NCBI GenBank assembly: GCA_030998015.1
Contig: JARWMV010000064.1
Span: 23,206-87,205 of the forward strand
Length of the DNA: 64,000 nt
Direction: 5' to 3'
Origin: Ceratorhiza oryzae-sativae
Taxonomy: Eukaryota; Basidiomycota; Agaricomycetes; Cantharellales; Ceratobasidiaceae
A program made the translations under genes and the position numbers. The notes beneath the pieces were generated by a model, which saw nothing but the letters and a program-made list of their open reading frames with translations, was not told where the DNA came from and did no database searches. How positions within the stretch are numbered: position 1 is the first letter of the stretch; every line of letters starts with the position of its first letter. This document shows, piece by piece, positions 23,039 to 32,976 of this stretch.

Positions 23039-24839
23039 CTTGTCTGCTGGCCTTCCCTTGTATCTTAGCTTTGTTGTAGGTCCACTGGCCTCGGCACTCC
23101 TTCAGGACATGCCCTGATTTACTGCATTTGATACAGAGTCCTTCTTTCCTTCGCCTGTCCTTTTCACTGTTTGGTATCCTTACCACGTTGTTGGTTTGGG
23201 TATTCCCCTGTTTGCCGCTGGTCCCTAAAGGCTTGTTCCCCCCTTGTTTGTATTTTGCTGGTGCCCAGGTTGAATTTGATGAGTTGCTGGTCCTTGTATT
23301 CATTTTCTGGTTCGCAAACTGCATGTCGTCCATTTTGCAGGCAAAGTCAATTAATTGATCTAAGGTATATGATGGACCTTCAGCCTCGTTTGCCAGTACT
23401 TCAATCCTTAAGATCTCTTGTCGTACTTCAGGTTTTAACCCTTCCCTGAATTGGTCCTTGAGGGCTTCCTGGTTCCAGTCTACCTCTTGGATCAGGATCT
23501 GGAATTGGGTAGCATAATCCAATGCACTCTTGGTCTGTGTTAATTTCCTTAGTTTCCGGATGGTCTTTTCCTTTATGACTGGGTCATTAAAAGCATCCAG
23601 GAATCCCTTCCTGAAATCCTTCCAGGATGCAAGAATACCTGTGTGTTCGCCTGCTAGTAGTTTCCGGCGGTAAGGTTGTGCCCAGTTTGCTGCTTCCCCA
23701 TCCTCCATGTTCATTAGCACAGCAGATATCTTTTTTCGGTCATCAAAGGCTGATTCGTCATAGTCAGCAAAGAAAAGTTCCATGCTGATTATGAAGTTCT
23801 CTGCTTCCTTCCCCTTTTTCCCATTAAATTTGCTGGGTCTCCCTAGTCTCGCCTCCTTAGGAGTGTGGTTTGCAGCAAGGGTAGGTTGGTTTGCTTGGGA
23901 TGGAGGTTCTGTTCGGGGTCTTATTGTGGACTCAGCCTGGAAGGTTCTTCCCAGAAAGGGTGTTCGTACTGGGGAGGCTGAGGGGGATCGTGAGGGGCTT
24001 CCTATGACCACCCTAGTTCTTCCCCTGGTTTCTTCTGTCCTTTCCCTTGGCCTTCCTGCTTCAGTTGTTTTCCGGAGCTCATTTCCTAGATCGGTTACCC
24101 GTTGTTCTAGTGCGATTAGGATCTCCCCTGTGTTTTCGGTTTTCTTCTCTAAGCTTTCGAGCTTTCGCTCTTGCATTCCCAGTACCCGGTTTATTTCCAT
24201 GGAGATGTCCTTTAATTCTTTTATCAGGTTCCCCATTTCTGCTTTTAGGTCGTCCTGGTTCTTTGCCACATAGAGGACATTTTTGTTGGATGTTTCCATT
24301 GACCTTACCATCCAGTCCACGTTTCCTTCTTGTCGGGTTAGTGATATTTGACACTGATTTATACCCGTGATTGCCTTTTCTAGTTCCCTATGATTATTGT
24401 CTCTAAGTTCCTTGAGCCCCGCCCTGATGGCTGTGGCAATGGTGTGAATAGGGTTGGCAGTGGCTATGGCTCCAGGACCTGGCTGGGGTTGTGTCCTTGC
24501 CTCTTCCGCCAAGGCCGTGCCTTGTTTGTATATGGTTCGGGTCATATCTTCTACCTCATCCCTCTCTGGATTTGAGATATCTTCTGGGTCTGGATTTATC
24601 AGGTGAATTGGCGGTTGAGGGCTGCGGAGTGGTATTCCCCCTATTTCCCCTCCCAGGATGGGGGCCCAAGTGGGGTTGGGTTGAGCCACTGGTCGTGGGT
24701 TTTGTGGCAACCCCCCTGGCATTCCTTGGAGGGTCTCATCTGGGTTACCTTCAGCCTCTGGGGAAGCAATGGGTTTGGGTGATTGTGGCCTACTATTTGC
24801 CACTCTGCTTTGAGATTGAGTTTGTGGTCTCTGTGACAT
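23004..24839 (-). CDS. Gypsy A Gag, 611 aa
   Basis: Gag forms the intracellular particle and binds the RNA. The frame is complete with a Gln/Pro-rich N terminus, a coiled-coil-like segment (about 150-250), a capsid-like region (from about 330, WKDFRKGFLDAF; LRKLTQTKSALDYATQF) and a CCHC knuckle CIKCSKSGHVLKEC close to the end. It overlaps the protease frame by 35 bases in a different frame, so Pol may be made by frameshifting. It starts at ATG 24839, about 120 bases inside the 5' LTR. Confidence 0.88.
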   Translation of the reverse strand: MSQRPQTQSQSRVANSRPQSPKPIASPEAEGNPDETLQGMPGGLPQNPRPVAQPNPTWAPILGGEIGGIPLRSPQPPIHLINPDPEDISNPERDEVEDMTRTIYKQGTALAEEARTQPQPGPGAIATANPIHTIATAIRAGLKELRDNNHRELEKAITGINQCQISLTRQEGNVDWMVRSMETSNKNVLYVAKNQDDLKAEMGNLIKELKDISMEINRVLGMQERKLESLEKKTENTGEILIALEQRVTDLGNELRKTTEAGRPRERTEETRGRTRVVIGSPSRSPSASPVRTPFLGRTFQAESTIRPRTEPPSQANQPTLAANHTPKEARLGRPSKFNGKKGKEAENFIISMELFFADYDESAFDDRKKISAVLMNMEDGEAANWAQPYRRKLLAGEHTGILASWKDFRKGFLDAFNDPVIKEKTIRKLRKLTQTKSALDYATQFQILIQEVDWNQEALKDQFREGLKPEVRQEILRIEVLANEAEGPSYTLDQLIDFACKMDDMQFANQKMNTRTSNSSNSTWAPAKYKQGGNKPLGTSGKQGNTQTNNVVRIPNSEKDRRRKEGLCIKCSKSGHVLKECRGQWTYNKAKIQGKASRQVEEESSSESEN

Positions 24840-24947
24840 AGTTTCTTTATGTTCTCTTATGTATCACAGGAGTTAGCTGGTTTTTCTCGTGTTCTCAGCC
24901 CTTAGTATCTGTGCAGTATACTTATGTTCGCCACTAGTTAAGTTAAG

Positions 24948-24959
24948 AGCTTGCTTTAT
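24948..24959 (-). promoter_or_regulatory. Gypsy A putative self-priming site
   Basis: Two bases inside the 5' LTR, AGCTTGCTTTAT (plus strand) is the reverse complement of 25088-25099 in the LTR. The latter lies about 30 bases downstream of TATATAAGG on the minus strand, where the transcript should start. No tRNA-like PBS beginning TGG is seen. The arrangement is that of Tf1/sushi self-priming, by analogy. Confidence 0.55.
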
Positions 24960-24961
24960 AA

Positions 24962-25626
24962 TGTTGACCCTCTGGAGGCTCCCTTGTGGAGCACTTAAGT
25001 AGTGGCTGCGTTGACGGTTTGGTGCTATGCAGTATGTATTGAGTGTTCTAGTTACAGTGTTTGCTATGGTCTATGGTGGTTGACAAGATAAAGCAAGCTG
25101 AGGCGTTCAGTCTTGCTTTATCCCCTTATATACATGTGACTGCGTGCTGTGGTGGCCCCTATTTCCTAAGCCGTCTATAGCAGTTATAGGTTATATATAG
25201 TACTAGGGTTAGGTAATTGTTTCTAAGTTTGTGCAGCTCCAATCTTATAGAGCCGCGAGGTCCGAGGGTCATGTGACCTTTTGGACTTAAGCACCGGCGC
25301 TTAATCGCTGGATAAGCGCCGCGGTCATGTGACAACTCGCTCCTCGCTCCAGGTAACATGGGAGAGAAACACTGGAGCGAGTTCAGGGTAACCACCGGCG
25401 CTTAATCGTTGGGTAAGTGCCAAGATCATGTGACAACTCGCTCCTCGCTCCAGGTAACATGGGAGAGAAACGCTGGAGCGAGTTCAGGGTAACCACCGGC
25501 GCTTAATCGTTGGGTAAGCGCTGAGATCACGTGATCCTGTTTATGGTTTGTTCTGCTTCGGGAAAAATGCCATAAATCTGTACAATATTCGGTTGTTAGG
25601 TTATGTCTGCTAGGTGGGTCATAACA
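24962..25626 (-). repeat. Gypsy A 5' LTR
   Basis: 665 bp, TGTTATGACC...GGTCAACA on the minus strand. A 101-bp segment (25329-25429) is repeated in tandem at 25430-25530, which explains most of the length difference to the 3' LTR. Promoter TATATAAGG reads on the minus strand. Confidence 0.9.
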
Positions 25627-26536
25627 CCTTCACTACTCTACTCAACCCAGACTGGTTATTGGTTTCCTTTTTCTCTTTCTATTTTCTCTTGTCTGTGTGT
25701 GATTTCTTATATAACTAGTACTGAGGAATAAAGTACCATATTAGTTATATATTGTCCAAGTCATTGTATCTTATATACAGGGATATATAAGGATACAATA
25801 TTGCCTGATTAAGTGTGACATCAAGTACCAGCTATTAGAGGAAATCTAAGTACCTGTAGCTGAGGAAGTACATGCATTAGGCAGCCCACCATCTATCCTA
25901 TAAGCTATTGCTTAAGTCTAGTATTAGGATTAGTATCAGTTAGTCCAAGCAACTAGGGCTGAACTACATTTAAGATATCTAAGGGAACCTGACCACAGTA
26001 GTCTTGCTCTTATACCTATAAATTAGTCAGTTTACACTGTGAAAGATTAAGACTGCCTTGAGTGTTACTTGATTGCATTGCAACTACTTTGAGCCTTCTT
26101 ACTCTTGTCTAAGAAGTATTGAGTACAATTAGTGTATACTAACATATCTACATTTGCTTAAGCTCTAGATATTCAAGTGTACCCTGACCCGTAACACAAC
26201 AGCTGCTGAGGAACTGGCCAAGGCTGTGGTGCCAGTTGTGCTAACACCAGTGAATGCAACAATTGCTGCAAAAATGTGCATAATACCAGCAATAATGGCA
26301 ACAACAGCAATAACAGCCAGCATTGCAACAGCCAAGACAACAGCAACAATGGCAAGTGTGCAAATTTTATCTTGTCTTCAGATTTTGCCTACACTTTCTG
26401 TTTCACACATGCTACTACAACACATACACCCAGCTAAAACCAACAATCTTCTTGTGCACTGATTACCCAAGAATTCCTTACTACTCCAAATCCACCTGCA
26501 CCAGCATTCAAAGATCTACCAATGTGCATACAGTGA

Positions 26537-29500
26537 TATTTTGCCAAAAACTTCAAGCATTTCTCCTTCTCCTTTCAGAACAATACCCATTTTGGCATTG
26601 GTTTAGACAACACCTGGATCATTGACTCTGGTGCATCCTGCCATGTTACCAACTGGCATGAGCATCTAACCAACTTTATTCCAATGTCCTTGACAATCCA
26701 GGGCATCAGCAGCACAGCCACCATCTCAGGCTTTGGCAAAATCACTTTGCACACATACACATGCATGCCTTGGGTCATTAACAATAAGCCTCAGTACAGA
26801 TCACCTGATGGCCATATATATTTCACAAATGTCACCCTTGTCAAAAACTTGCCAGTCAACTTGTTGTCTCTATCTTCCTGGACCAACAAATATCCTTGTC
26901 ACTCTGCTCATGTGACCCACAACACAATTGCCTTCTTTGACAAAATCAACCCCAACAATCAATGGCTCTTCGCACTAGCCAAGAAGATCAGTGAATGCCA
27001 AACCAGAAACTCCTGGTACCTCATGGCTACTACAGACCCATGTCAACATGCATACGTTGCATGCCCTCTACACAATTGGCACATGATACTTGCACATACA
27101 GACCTGCAAAACATTATTTGCCTCAAGAACAGCAACCTCTCTTGCAGTCTCAAAATTGCTAATCCCAAATCAGTCCCACTTGACCTGAATTTCAATTGCC
27201 TAGGGTGTGTACAAGGCAAATCTCATGTGCGTCCTTTTGGTACTATTGCCATTGAAACCCCTTGCAAGATTGCCAATCTCATTTACTCAGATGTCTGGGG
27301 TCTGGCATTGATAAACTCAATCCAAGGCAATCACTACTACATTGTATTCATCAATGCAGCCACCTGATTTATGTTTGTCAACTTCATGTGCAACAAAAGC
27401 AAAGCCATCAATTGCTACATTGCACTGGCAAACTTAATTTGCACCCAGAAAGGCTGCAAAATCAAGTGCATACATTTTGATAATGGCAAGGAACTGATCA
27501 ACCACTGTCTGTGCAAGTTCTGCAACAAAACCAGGACTGAAATCACCACTACAGCACCTTATTTGTCTGCACAAAATGGTCCTGCCAAATGCACCTGTTG
27601 TACCTTAGCTGAATGCTCTCACACCATGATACACAGTCATTTGAATACCCACAGAAAACTTTTCTTTGGCAAGAAGCTGTTGCCTATGCAAACCTCATAG
27701 GCAACAATATGCCACACAAAATCCAAGGAGAATGGCACATCCCCCAAGTTGAAATGTTCAACAAACCAATTAGAGATGTTGTGCCAGAATTCCTGCATTC
27801 TGGCATCAAGGGTAACTCTATTCCATCAGCTGACCAATCAGCACTTCTGAGCTGCTTCTGCAATTGAGTTACCCTTGATGCCAGAATGCAGGAATTCTGG
27901 CACAACATCTCTAAAACCAATCAATATGTCATACTTCCAGCTTTTTGGTACAATGTGCCACATTCTCATACAGTCCAAGGGGCACTCAAAACTTGAAGCC
28001 AAGACCTGCTGTGCAATATTTACAGGGATCAACAGGAACTCTGGCAGAGTTTGGCATTACCTTGCTTGGCCCAATTGCACAATCTGCACTTTGCACAATG
28101 TTTACTTCCTGTGCCACCTCCCTGACCCAATCTCACTCAAATCACCAGACCCTATCACATTATCTCAAGAACCCAATAGTCTACTGGATGAAAAATGGGT
28201 CCAAGTCTTTATGCCAAGTGAGGGGGAGATGGGAATTGGACCTGAAGCACTGCAACCTGCACATATAGCCACTCAGCCCCAAGACTTGACCAGCCAGGCT
28301 CAGGGGGAGCCTTCTATGTTGTCACGATCCACTTCTACACCTACTGTGCCCATTTCTACCACTAGCATCAAGCCCACTGAGCATTTGCATTGACCTGCTG
28401 CCACACCTACCACATCTGAACCCTTCAATTGCATTATTCCTGGCATAACTTGCTGTACCACAAGAACACAGCTGCATGCTAGCAAAAATCCTTACTATCA
28501 TGAACAGCTCAACAAGAAATCCAAACCCAAATGTGTACTCTGGCTCCAGGCACTTGATGATATGCATACACCCTCTGGTTCTTACATATGTGACCCTGAC
28601 AAGGTCTATTGTGTTGATACAACTACTATTGGGGACCATGTGTATTGCTCACAGCTACCCAAGTGCATACACAACTGTTTTCTTGCTCTAGGCTCTAACC
28701 ACAATGATGACATGCCGTGCTACAACATCTGGGCTGCTAAACATTTTACCTTGCTCACTCAACCCAACCTAGTCAACTTTGACTCCCCTAGGTGGTTGGA
28801 TGCCATTCAATCTGACTGCTGTGAAGACTGGATCACTACCCTAGACACCAAGTTCAAACAGCTGCAGAAACAAAATGTCTATAAGGTCACTGATCATTGT
28901 GAAGTACCACATGGCCAACAGATACTCACCTCAGGCCCAGTATTGAAAATCAAACAAGACACTGACAGAAACAAAGTACATCTAAAGGCTGGACTTGTGA
29001 TTCATGGAAATTGACAAATTGCTGGTCTCATGTACAATGAAACCTTCTCAAACACCCCTGACCTTGCATACATCTGCACCATATTTGCTCTTGTTGCTCA
29101 AACTGATTTTGACTGCCATATGGTCAACATTACCAGTGCATACACTCACATGCCAATGGTCATTCCTCTCTACATCAAGTTCCCCAAAGGTTATGGCAAA
29201 GGCAGACTGAACCTTATGCTTGTCACTCAGGCCCTCTACAGTTCACATCAAGCCAGCCACCTATGGGAAGTTTTCAGGAACAGCAAGTTTACTGCCATTG
29301 GCTATCATCTGTCCACCAAGGATGCTTCTATTTTTACTTGCACAAAGGAAGGCATCTACTTGATCATCATATGCTATGTTGATGATTTTGTCATCTGCTG
29401 CACAGCCAGACACATCAAAACAACCAAGCAGGAAATCCTAGGCTTATTCAACTGTAAAGATCTTGGCAAGACTCATCTCTTTCTTGGTATTGCCATCACT

Positions 29501-30403
29501 CACAATTGCACCTGCTGTATGCTCTCATTGACCATGCAATCATACATCAAGTCTATTGTAAAATTTGCCAATCTCAAAAACACTGCTGCTGCAACCACTC
29601 CTATGTCCAATACTATGCCTATTCTCAAGCCTTCAACCAAGAAAATTGACTACCTGTACATTACTCAACTTGGTCACCTGTTCTGGATCTCTTGCTGCAT
29701 CCGTCCCAACATTGCTTTTGCCATAGGCATACTTGCTTGTCACTCCACCTGCTCTGGTGCTGCACATATAAACATCTTAAAGCACATTCACCACTATCTT
29801 GCAACAATGGCCAAAATTGGACTCACTTACAACAGCAATAACCTGTTCTACAAAGTTGCTTATGCTGACTTGGACTTTGCTACTCAACACAATTGCAAGT
29901 TGATCTCAGGATCCATTGTTATCCTAGCCAGCACTGCTGTATGCTGGCTTAGCAAATGCCACTTGTCTGTTGTGCTGTCTACTATGGAGGCTGAAACCAT
30001 CACCTGTTGCCACACTGTAAAAGAACTCAAGGCCATTGTGCAGTTCCTGGATGACATTGGTGTTAAATATTTGTTGCCTACACCATCACCAATTCTATGC
30101 AACAATCAATTGGCAATTGAATTCATGCACAACCCAACAAACAAAATGTGCACAAAACACATTGACATACCATACAATTTTGTCCAAGACAAAATCCACA
30201 AGAAAAATCTCATGATATCATTCATTCCATCCAAAGAAAACCTTGCCAATGCCTTCACCAAGCCACTCAACTACAATCAACATTGGTACCTTGCCAACTT
30301 GCTCCTGGGTATCCACAAACAATGCCACACTGATGCACTTGGCAAATTTTTCCCTCATGTGCTCTTAGCACAGGACCTTGAGTCCTTTTTCTCTTCTATT
30401 TAA
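26537..30403 (+). pseudogene. Copia pol: PR-IN-RT-RNaseH
   Basis: One main frame holds protease (WIIDSGASCHVT, about 26610), the integrase zinc domain (HNWHMILAH; CLGCVQGKSH), integrase core aspartates (SDVWG, HFDNGKEL), RT with the intact ICYVDDFV motif (about 29380) and RNaseH (YADLDFA; a tRNA-like domain end with HIDIPYNFV). TGA codons near 27365, 28390 and 29012 stand where Copia proteins usually have Arg. The third integrase residue, normally Glu in NGVAER, is Lys in NGPAKC (about 27585). A frameshift and a MITE lie near 27700-27913. The element cannot make active enzymes. Confidence 0.85.
27771..27913. mobile_element. hAT-like MITE, 143 bp
   Basis: The ends are 48-bp inverted repeats starting TAGAGATGTTGTGCCAG. 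An 8-bp duplication AAACCAAT (27763-27770 and 27914-27921) flanks it, as expected for hAT elements. It has no coding capacity. It interrupts the Copia pol. Its end motif matches the larger element at 54603-56042. Confidence 0.85.
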
Positions 30404-30431
30404 GTCTCATTGTTGCTTGTTTTAGGGGGAG

Positions 30432-30710
30432 TGTTGAACAATTCTGCACATATATTGAGGATATATTTATATTTTACCTTTCCTTTGTCTTGCATCCAAT
30501 ATTATGTGTTTTATTCCCATTTGTCCTTTCTTTCTCTTGTATACACACCAATGTACTACCTGATTTTTCCTGTTGTATTCTATATAAACAAATGTACATG
30601 TTGCTTCAACCTCAGCAATGTTCTCCCCACTCATCTCTAGCAGGCTCAATCTGCTTTGTCTCACTGTGCTAAGTCTCAATTGGAGTGCAGTCATTCTCTG
30701 CACTTCAACA
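30432..30710 (+). repeat. Copia 3' LTR
   Basis: 279 bp, same ends and length as the 5' LTR, preceded by the polypurine tract and followed by the TSD TGTTC. Confidence 0.9.
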
Positions 30711-32628
30711 TGTTCAATTTGATTTGTGGCAATGCCTGCCTCCAAAGTAAAGTCTGCCATTGCTCAGCATGTTGGTTGATTCAAGCCAACCAAATTGCAT
30801 AAAGTGACTCACTGACAGATGTGTGTGCACTGTGCATAGTCAGACATGCATTGCACATGCCTAGCAGGTGCTACAATGAGTTGGTCAGGGGCATCTGTTG
30901 TAAGCCACCCTCACTCTCTCTCTCCCTCTTTTCCTTCTTGGTTGGACTCTGCCCAAACACTGGCCTTTGCTGTGCCTGGCCAGACCTTGGTCTATTATTA
31001 GGACCAGCACTACTGTTGAGAGCCACCCTCAATTTGCTGTAAGGGCTCTGGCCTCAATAGAATTGTACTTAATGGTCTTAAATTGCTTTGCACAGCAATA
31101 GAATGTGTATATGTAGTATATATTTCCTGAGCAAAACAACTGGTGATAGTAAAGGACAAGGCTAGAAATCATACATCAAAATGGTGATGCATATATGAAC
31201 TATAAGCAGTCATGTGTGTGATATATGTGGAGAATATCTAAGAAACTACCAACTTAAGTAGTCAAGTGTCATTGTGCAACCTTGTAGTAATATTCCTATA
31301 TCTTTCCCTATTTTCTGACTATGCATATATCCACTCAAAACAGTAGGATTACAGTCTTGCTTGTACTTGTTCCCACCACAGCAAGCTGCAGAACACAGCC
31401 ATGGAGCCTGCACAGTCTGCAGCATACACAGTCCAAGTGTAGCCTGCAGTTACTGTGACGTGCAACCTGCAGCAACTGTGCAGCAGTCTGTAGTCACTGT
31501 TCAGCAGCATGTAGACACTCTATTTGTTGTCTCCAAAATGTATATAAGGAGGGCCTCCCAGGCCATCGAATATCACCCGTCTTCTTCATACCTTCATCTC
31601 TTATATGCTTTGCCTAAGCAAGCCAGAGACATTGTTGAGCACCACTCTGACTATATTGAGCTCAGCTCCATCATTAGCCCACTCAGTTAGCTACTCTGTG
31701 CATACTCCCATAGCAACTGCCATACACAAGTTTGCCAGTCTGCATCACTAGGCCTGGTAAGTCCCAACATAGACCAAGTAGCCTGGCCATAGCATGCAAG
31801 ATCTGCAAGACAAATATGTAAGGGAGGTAAGTGCTTCAGAGATACTCCTGCACCATACAACTCATAGGACTATATGATGGACATACACCAGTAGATGTCT
31901 TGTATAAGCAAACCATCTGCAATTACAATAGTAGGAACAGAACTCACACCTGTTGTACCTTTAATTAGGCTCATGACAGCTACTTGTTACATATACTTGT
32001 TACTCACAGCCACTGACTACACAGTAGTCCTTGCTATTAATTACATTCCTACACAACCAATAAAAACATGTATATTTAACAATGTGACTGCTATCCTTAC
32101 ATTTGCCCTCCCCCTCTTTTCTACTTGGCTGGACCCTGGCCTTTGCTGTACCCAGCCAGACCTGTGTCTATTATTAGACCAGCACAACCTCCAAGCCACC
32201 CCCTTACAGCCTAGCAACACAGGCTCAAGGCAGTGCTTGGCTGTGCTTTGCTTCTTCCTTTTCTTCCTTTTCTCCCTTCCTGTCACCTTGTCATGAGCCA
32301 CAATCAAAGGTCTTGTGGCTAACCATCATTTTTCCCTTTGTTTACCTCTTTGTCTTGTGGCTTGACCACCATCCCTTCATGAGTAAGCACCTCCACTTGC
32401 TTACTGAGCCCTGCTCTATTATTAGTCTCTCATTTACTGATCACTGCCAATCACCCTTACTCATGCTACTGTCTTGCTGACTGATGGACATGATATTATT
32501 AGTAACTGGCTGACTGATCACTGCCATTCATTCTTACTCATCCTACATGTACACTTAGTTGCTCCCTTGGTTAGGGTAGTATAGAAGCAAGGAGAGCAAG
32601 CCAGTCTACCCCAGCTTGCTCTACCTTG
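30711..32628. other. Decayed repeat DNA without a recognisable gene
   Basis: CpG is almost absent. A block with TTGCTGTRC, CCAGCCAGACC-like and GTCTATTATTAG motifs occurs at about 30926-31030 and again at 32112-32207 as a direct repeat, which may mark LTR remnants of an old element. Open frames here are short and unconvincing. Confidence 0.4.
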
Positions 32629-32748
32629 TCAATTGTTGACAGCAACAAGTCAGGCAATGAGGAAAATAGTAAGAAAAGAAAAGAACTTGTATTCAACAAG
32701 AGGTCAAGTTCTTGAGGAGTCCTCTGCAAACTTGACCCAGTTTATATA

Positions 32749-32894
32749 AGGTAGGGGCCAGGCAGATGCCGCAGGGCTTATCTAAGCGCCATCAAAACTG
32801 CGTGACATGCATCACGTTTTCCTATGTAAAGCAATCATAGAGAGCGTATAAAAACGAGGTTAAACCTATTTTTTGTCGAAGCGCATATATAATG
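32749..32894 (+). repeat. Left terminal inverted repeat, 146 bp
   Basis: It pairs with 35325-35470 end to end; the only difference noted is GTAAAGCAATC against GTAAAACAATC. The high identity suggests recent movement. Confidence 0.92.
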
Positions 32895-32976
32895 CATATA
32901 TGTGGTGTACATGTGCCAGAAAACTAAGTGGTCGAGGACGAGAATCGACAATAACATGTAGGATCTTGTCACTTGG

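Larger units (their letters stand above)
15165..25626 (-). mobile_element. Ty3/Gypsy chromovirus A with extra 3' cargo
   Basis: LTRs at 24962-25626 (5') and 15165-15748 (3') and a perfect TSD CCTTC (15160-15164 and 25627-25631) delimit the element. Gag and pol run on the minus strand from 24839 to 19582 in the Gypsy order PR-RT-RNaseH-IN-chromodomain. A PPT (AAAGGGGGGATAA on the minus strand) abuts the 3' LTR. Unusually, about 3.8 kb lies between the chromodomain stop and the PPT and holds three further ORFs, including a Rep-like gene; the related Gypsy C elements end at the LTR directly after the chromodomain. Gag-pol has several single-base frameshifts. Confidence 0.9.
14419..26196 (+). mobile_element. 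LTR, family B, copy 2, split by Gypsy A
   Basis: The LTR parts are 14419-15164 and 25632-26196 (about 1311 bp together), starting TGTTATGGATCAC and ending CCTGACCCGTAACA. Gypsy A with its TSD lies between. A TATAAAAGG box (about 15124) and AATAAA (about 25727) are in promoter-to-polyA order on the plus strand. Flanks (GGAAC on the left, CAACA on the right) do not form a clean TSD, unlike copy 1, so this copy may have arisen by recombination or lost flanking DNA. Confidence 0.78.
11985..30710 (+). mobile_element. Ty1/Copia retrotransposon, heavily invaded
   Basis: Two 279-bp LTRs (11985-12263 and 30432-30710), both TGTTGAACAATTC...CACTTCAACA, are flanked by the 5-bp TSD TGTTC (11980-11984 and 30711-30715). 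Order of domains (gag, protease, integrase, RT, RNaseH) marks it as Copia. About 13 kb of later insertions separate the gag start from the rest. A purine tract (TTTTAGGGGGAG) directly precedes the 3' LTR. CpG is almost absent, and several in-frame TGA codons break the polyprotein. Confidence 0.9.

Noticed and set aside
23782..24273. Plus-strand ORFs opposite Gypsy A gag
   Set aside because: They are shadows of gag; composition is driven by the sense strand.
12614..26196. The inverted 1.31-kb arms as terminal inverted repeats of one giant DNA transposon
   Set aside because: Copy 1 has its own perfect TSD, both arms have LTR-type TG...CA ends with TATA and AATAAA in LTR order, and the DNA between is Copia gag plus an independent Gypsy element.
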